Positions 61,964 through 64,000 of a stretch of DNA of 64,000 nucleotides are shown in pieces. The notes under the pieces were generated by a model, which saw nothing but the letters and a program-made list of their open reading frames with translations, was not told the origin of the DNA and searched no databases. Position 1 is the stretch's first letter. Every line of letters begins with the position of its first letter. This stretch comes from Winogradskyella eckloniae. GTDB taxonomy: Bacteria; Bacteroidota; Bacteroidia; Flavobacteriales; Flavobacteriaceae. Location of the stretch: the NCBI RefSeq assembly GCF_013249045.1, contig NZ_JABRWP010000004.1:1-64000 (forward strand), written 5' to 3'. Both the position numbers and the translations under genes were made by a program.

Positions 61964-64000
61964 TTAATACAAAATTTCTAGTTTTTGTTGGTCTTCAACT
62001 TTAATTGCTCCCGAATTAATAAGCGTGTTATTTTTATGATGGTTATTCTTTTCGCCCCAAAGTAAGGCCACAAGTTTTACCTGATTATCCTTAAATGTAT
62101 TATCAGAAATATGGACATTAATGATGCCAGGTGTTTTTATCAATAGACCAGATTTTTCTGTTTTACCACAATTTGTAAATAGATTATTTGAAAGCGTTAA
62201 GACACCACCAATAGTAGATTCATCATAACCACCTCTGTAAAAATGAATAAGATTTTGGTTGATAGTATTGAATTCACAATTATTGAAAGTAACCATTTCT
62301 GCATTGTAATCGCCTTTTTCATCAGCTGCCAAAACAAAGCCATTTTCACTATTTTTAATAATGGTTTTGTTGAAGTTGATGCTATCCGCAAAAGACCCTT
62401 TTGAAGCTTTTAAAATGTAGTTGAAATTGTCAATAATACAATCGTCGATAAATAGATTATATGCTGAAGCCATATTTTCAGCAAGAGGCGCAAATGCGAG
62501 TTGATTACCTTGTCCTGTTATACTAATATTTTGAAGTTTAAGATATCCTTTTGGATGCATTTCAAACAATGGAGTGTGCTCTTTTCCTGTATAGATAATT
62601 TCAACATTGTTTTCTTTGTTAGCGCGAAGGGTTATGTCTTTGTCAATTTTAAGAGATGTGCTTACTGAATATTCAGTGTCAATGAGCTCAATAATATCGC
62701 CTGATTGAGCTTGAAGCATTAATTTTGAAAGCTCGCCAGATTTCGATGATGCCTTAAGAATATTAGGTTCAGTAGTTTCTTTTTCAGTTGAAAACCAATC
62801 TGGTCCATATTGACTTTTATCAATTTTAAAGTTTTCAGCGGCAGCTAATTGATTAATTGCACCAACTTTATTGTTGTCATTTCGAGATGCACCAAATAAG
62901 TCATTTTTAATTCTTACAAAATCATAACCATTAAATACGCTGTCTAAAGCTTCGTTATTAGAAGTTTCAGGTGCATATAACCACTCATTGATTTTCTTCA
63001 TTTTTATCATTTCATTTTGAAATACATTAAATTCTGAAAAAACACTTTCATTATTGTCTAAAATGTTATTCTTAAACAGGATTCCACTTATATCATCATG
63101 ATTAACCAAAGGTGTTTTGTCGGATTTTGTATTGTAAATAAGGTTATTGGCAATAGTTGTTCTGATAGGAGGCGCAGAACGAATCTCATTTTTAGGCAAA
63201 ACATCTGCACTCGCTATGTTTTGACCAACTCCAATTTGAAATGGCGATTTACAATCTACCCAAGTATTATAGGCTACCACCACATCTACCACTTGTTTAT
63301 AGCGATTTAAAGGCGTCATAGGAATACCATTCATTATCGCAAGTGGACTTCTAAATTGTTCGCCTCGTATTTTGTAGAAATAATTATTGGTAATCCAATG
63401 ACCAGTATTTACAGCTCTTATGCCTCCATAAAAATCAGAATCGTCGCCACCAATAAAAATGTTAGCATCTACAGTAGCATAATTGCTGTGTCTTAACACT
63501 AATGAACCTTCGCATTTATAGAAGATATTGTTGGTAAATGCATTGTAATTTGTTTTATCTGATATGATTTCAACTTCGCCATTACAAGCGTCAAAATAAT
63601 TATGAGATACGTTAACGTAACCTGGTGTAAATCTTGTTTTACTGTCGCCAACCCTTATAGTTTCTGCTCTTGGACCACCTTTTCTTGGTCGTGGACCAAA
63701 ATAATTATTCACAATTTGATGATGATTATTAATATGTTCATTGCCTGTAAAAAAGACTCTAACCGTTTCGCCATCATTAGACTTCCCAGAAATATAACAG
63801 TGGTCTAATTGATTGTGCTTGCCATAAAACTCTACCCAACGGTCGTTTGTGGAACGGTTTGGTTTTGTAAAACCATCAATCACTGTATTTGTAATTCTGC
63901 TGTGGTTGGCAATGCTATCCTTATTTATCATGTATTTTATGATAGAACTTTTTGGAGAATAGCCATTTCTAAAATATAAACCTTCCACATTAAGATGCGT
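61964..64000 (-). CDS. Polysaccharide lyase family 6 (alginate lyase / chondroitinase-B-like), 5' end outside window
   Basis: The frame is open to base 64000 (four further codons upstream of the GTG at 63988), so the N-terminus is missing; 678 residues are visible. Two parallel beta-helix domains: the catalytic one (about 1-350) and a second (about 420-674). Counting from that GTG, the catalytic pair Lys145 (EVEIISDKTNYN) and Arg166 (SLVLRHSNY) is 21 residues apart, the same as Lys250/Arg271 of chondroitinase B. The calcium-site Asn and Glu lie in CNGEVEI. Alginate is the more likely substrate in a marine flavobacterium. It heads the operon with NRAMP, TIM-barrel and DUF1080 genes. Confidence 0.93.
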   Translation of the reverse strand, partial: THLNVEGLYFRNGYSPKSSIIKYMINKDSIANHSRITNTVIDGFTKPNRSTNDRWVEFYGKHNQLDHCYISGKSNDGETVRVFFTGNEHINNHHQIVNNYFGPRPRKGGPRAETIRVGDSKTRFTPGYVNVSHNYFDACNGEVEIISDKTNYNAFTNNIFYKCEGSLVLRHSNYATVDANIFIGGDDSDFYGGIRAVNTGHWITNNYFYKIRGEQFRSPLAIMNGIPMTPLNRYKQVVDVVVAYNTWVDCKSPFQIGVGQNIASADVLPKNEIRSAPPIRTTIANNLIYNTKSDKTPLVNHDDISGILFKNNILDNNESVFSEFNVFQNEMIKMKKINEWLYAPETSNNEALDSVFNGYDFVRIKNDLFGASRNDNNKVGAINQLAAAENFKIDKSQYGPDWFSTEKETTEPNILKASSKSGELSKLMLQAQSGDIIELIDTEYSVSTSLKIDKDITLRANKENNVEIIYTGKEHTPLFEMHPKGYLKLQNISITGQGNQLAFAPLAENMASAYNLFIDDCIIDNFNYILKASKGSFADSINFNKTIIKNSENGFVLAADEKGDYNAEMVTFNNCEFNTINQNLIHFYRGGYDESTIGGVLTLSNNLFTNCGKTEKSGLLIKTPGIINVHISDNTFKDNQVKLVALLWGEKNNHHKNNTLINSGAIKVEDQQKLEILY

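Noticed and set aside
1..64000. tRNA, rRNA, riboswitch, insertion sequence or prophage
   Set aside because: No cloverleaf, rRNA-like segment, transposase, integrase, phage structural gene or recognisable riboswitch fold was seen on either strand.

Overview
This window is a 64-kb piece of a low-GC chromosome from a marine-type member of the Flavobacteriaceae (Bacteroidota). Four things support this: type IX secretion (T9SS) C-terminal sorting domains on large secreted proteins; promoters of the Bacteroidota form TTG-N17-20-TAnnTTTG; a classical menaquinone gene set; and alginate-lyase genes. I see no rRNA, tRNA, CRISPR array, insertion sequence or prophage, and no gene-free stretch longer than 300 bases. 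Both ends cut through a gene.

Layout. 2-6289 is the 3' part of a giant T9SS-exported surface protein with 26 tandem 55-residue cysteine-pair repeats. 6512-8050 is comM/yifB. 8093-12752 is a five-gene 5-oxoproline (pyroglutamate) operon: DUF2891 lipoprotein, an unusual NRAMP-fold transporter, pxpA, pxpB and pxpC. 12835-14826 holds a membrane-anchored protein, a seven-helix membrane protein and a HisKA_3 histidine kinase. 14823-18565 (minus) holds an RluA-type pseudouridine synthase, panB, sdaA and a small lipoprotein. dnaK follows at 18741. 20855-23950 is a small polysaccharide cluster (ATP-grasp, CapK-like ligase, NeuD-like acetyltransferase). 24133-28868 is a mixed block: rRNA methyltransferase, lipoproteins, a cupin-like lipoprotein behind a perfect operator palindrome, nitronate monooxygenase and a YiiX-type hydrolase. 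29127-33052 is a YCII / ECF-sigma module of the ECF42 type with a Crp/Fnr regulator, a membrane protein, a second YCII protein and an SRPBCC protein. 33163-34688 carries an AlkD-like gene, a VOC protein and a YtxH protein.

34797-52102 is a dispersed menaquinone locus: menI-like thioesterase, menF, menD, menB, menA, menC and menE. It is interleaved with DUF2853, cvfB, a UPF0173 hydrolase, a YgiQ-type radical SAM protein, a T9SS alginate-lyase-like enzyme and a CPBP protease. No recognisable menH is present. 52222-55718 holds an OmpA-like lipoprotein, a GT2 glycosyltransferase, an HsdR-N nuclease-domain protein and holA. 55766-59084 (minus) is an arsenic operon: arsR, a cysteine-rich DUF6428 protein, an arsC-type phosphatase/reductase, acr3 and a coupled metallophosphoesterase. 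It has two near-identical ArsR-like operators. 59151-64000 (minus) is an alginate-type catabolic operon: PL6 lyase (cut by the window edge), a second unusual NRAMP-fold transporter, a Tat-exported TIM-barrel isomerase/epimerase and a DUF1080 lipoprotein.

The most interesting theme is that both NRAMP-family transporters sit inside catabolic operons (5-oxoproline and alginate) and both lack the canonical metal-binding DPGN and MPH motifs. This suggests NRAMP-fold carriers recruited for organic or otherwise non-manganese substrates.
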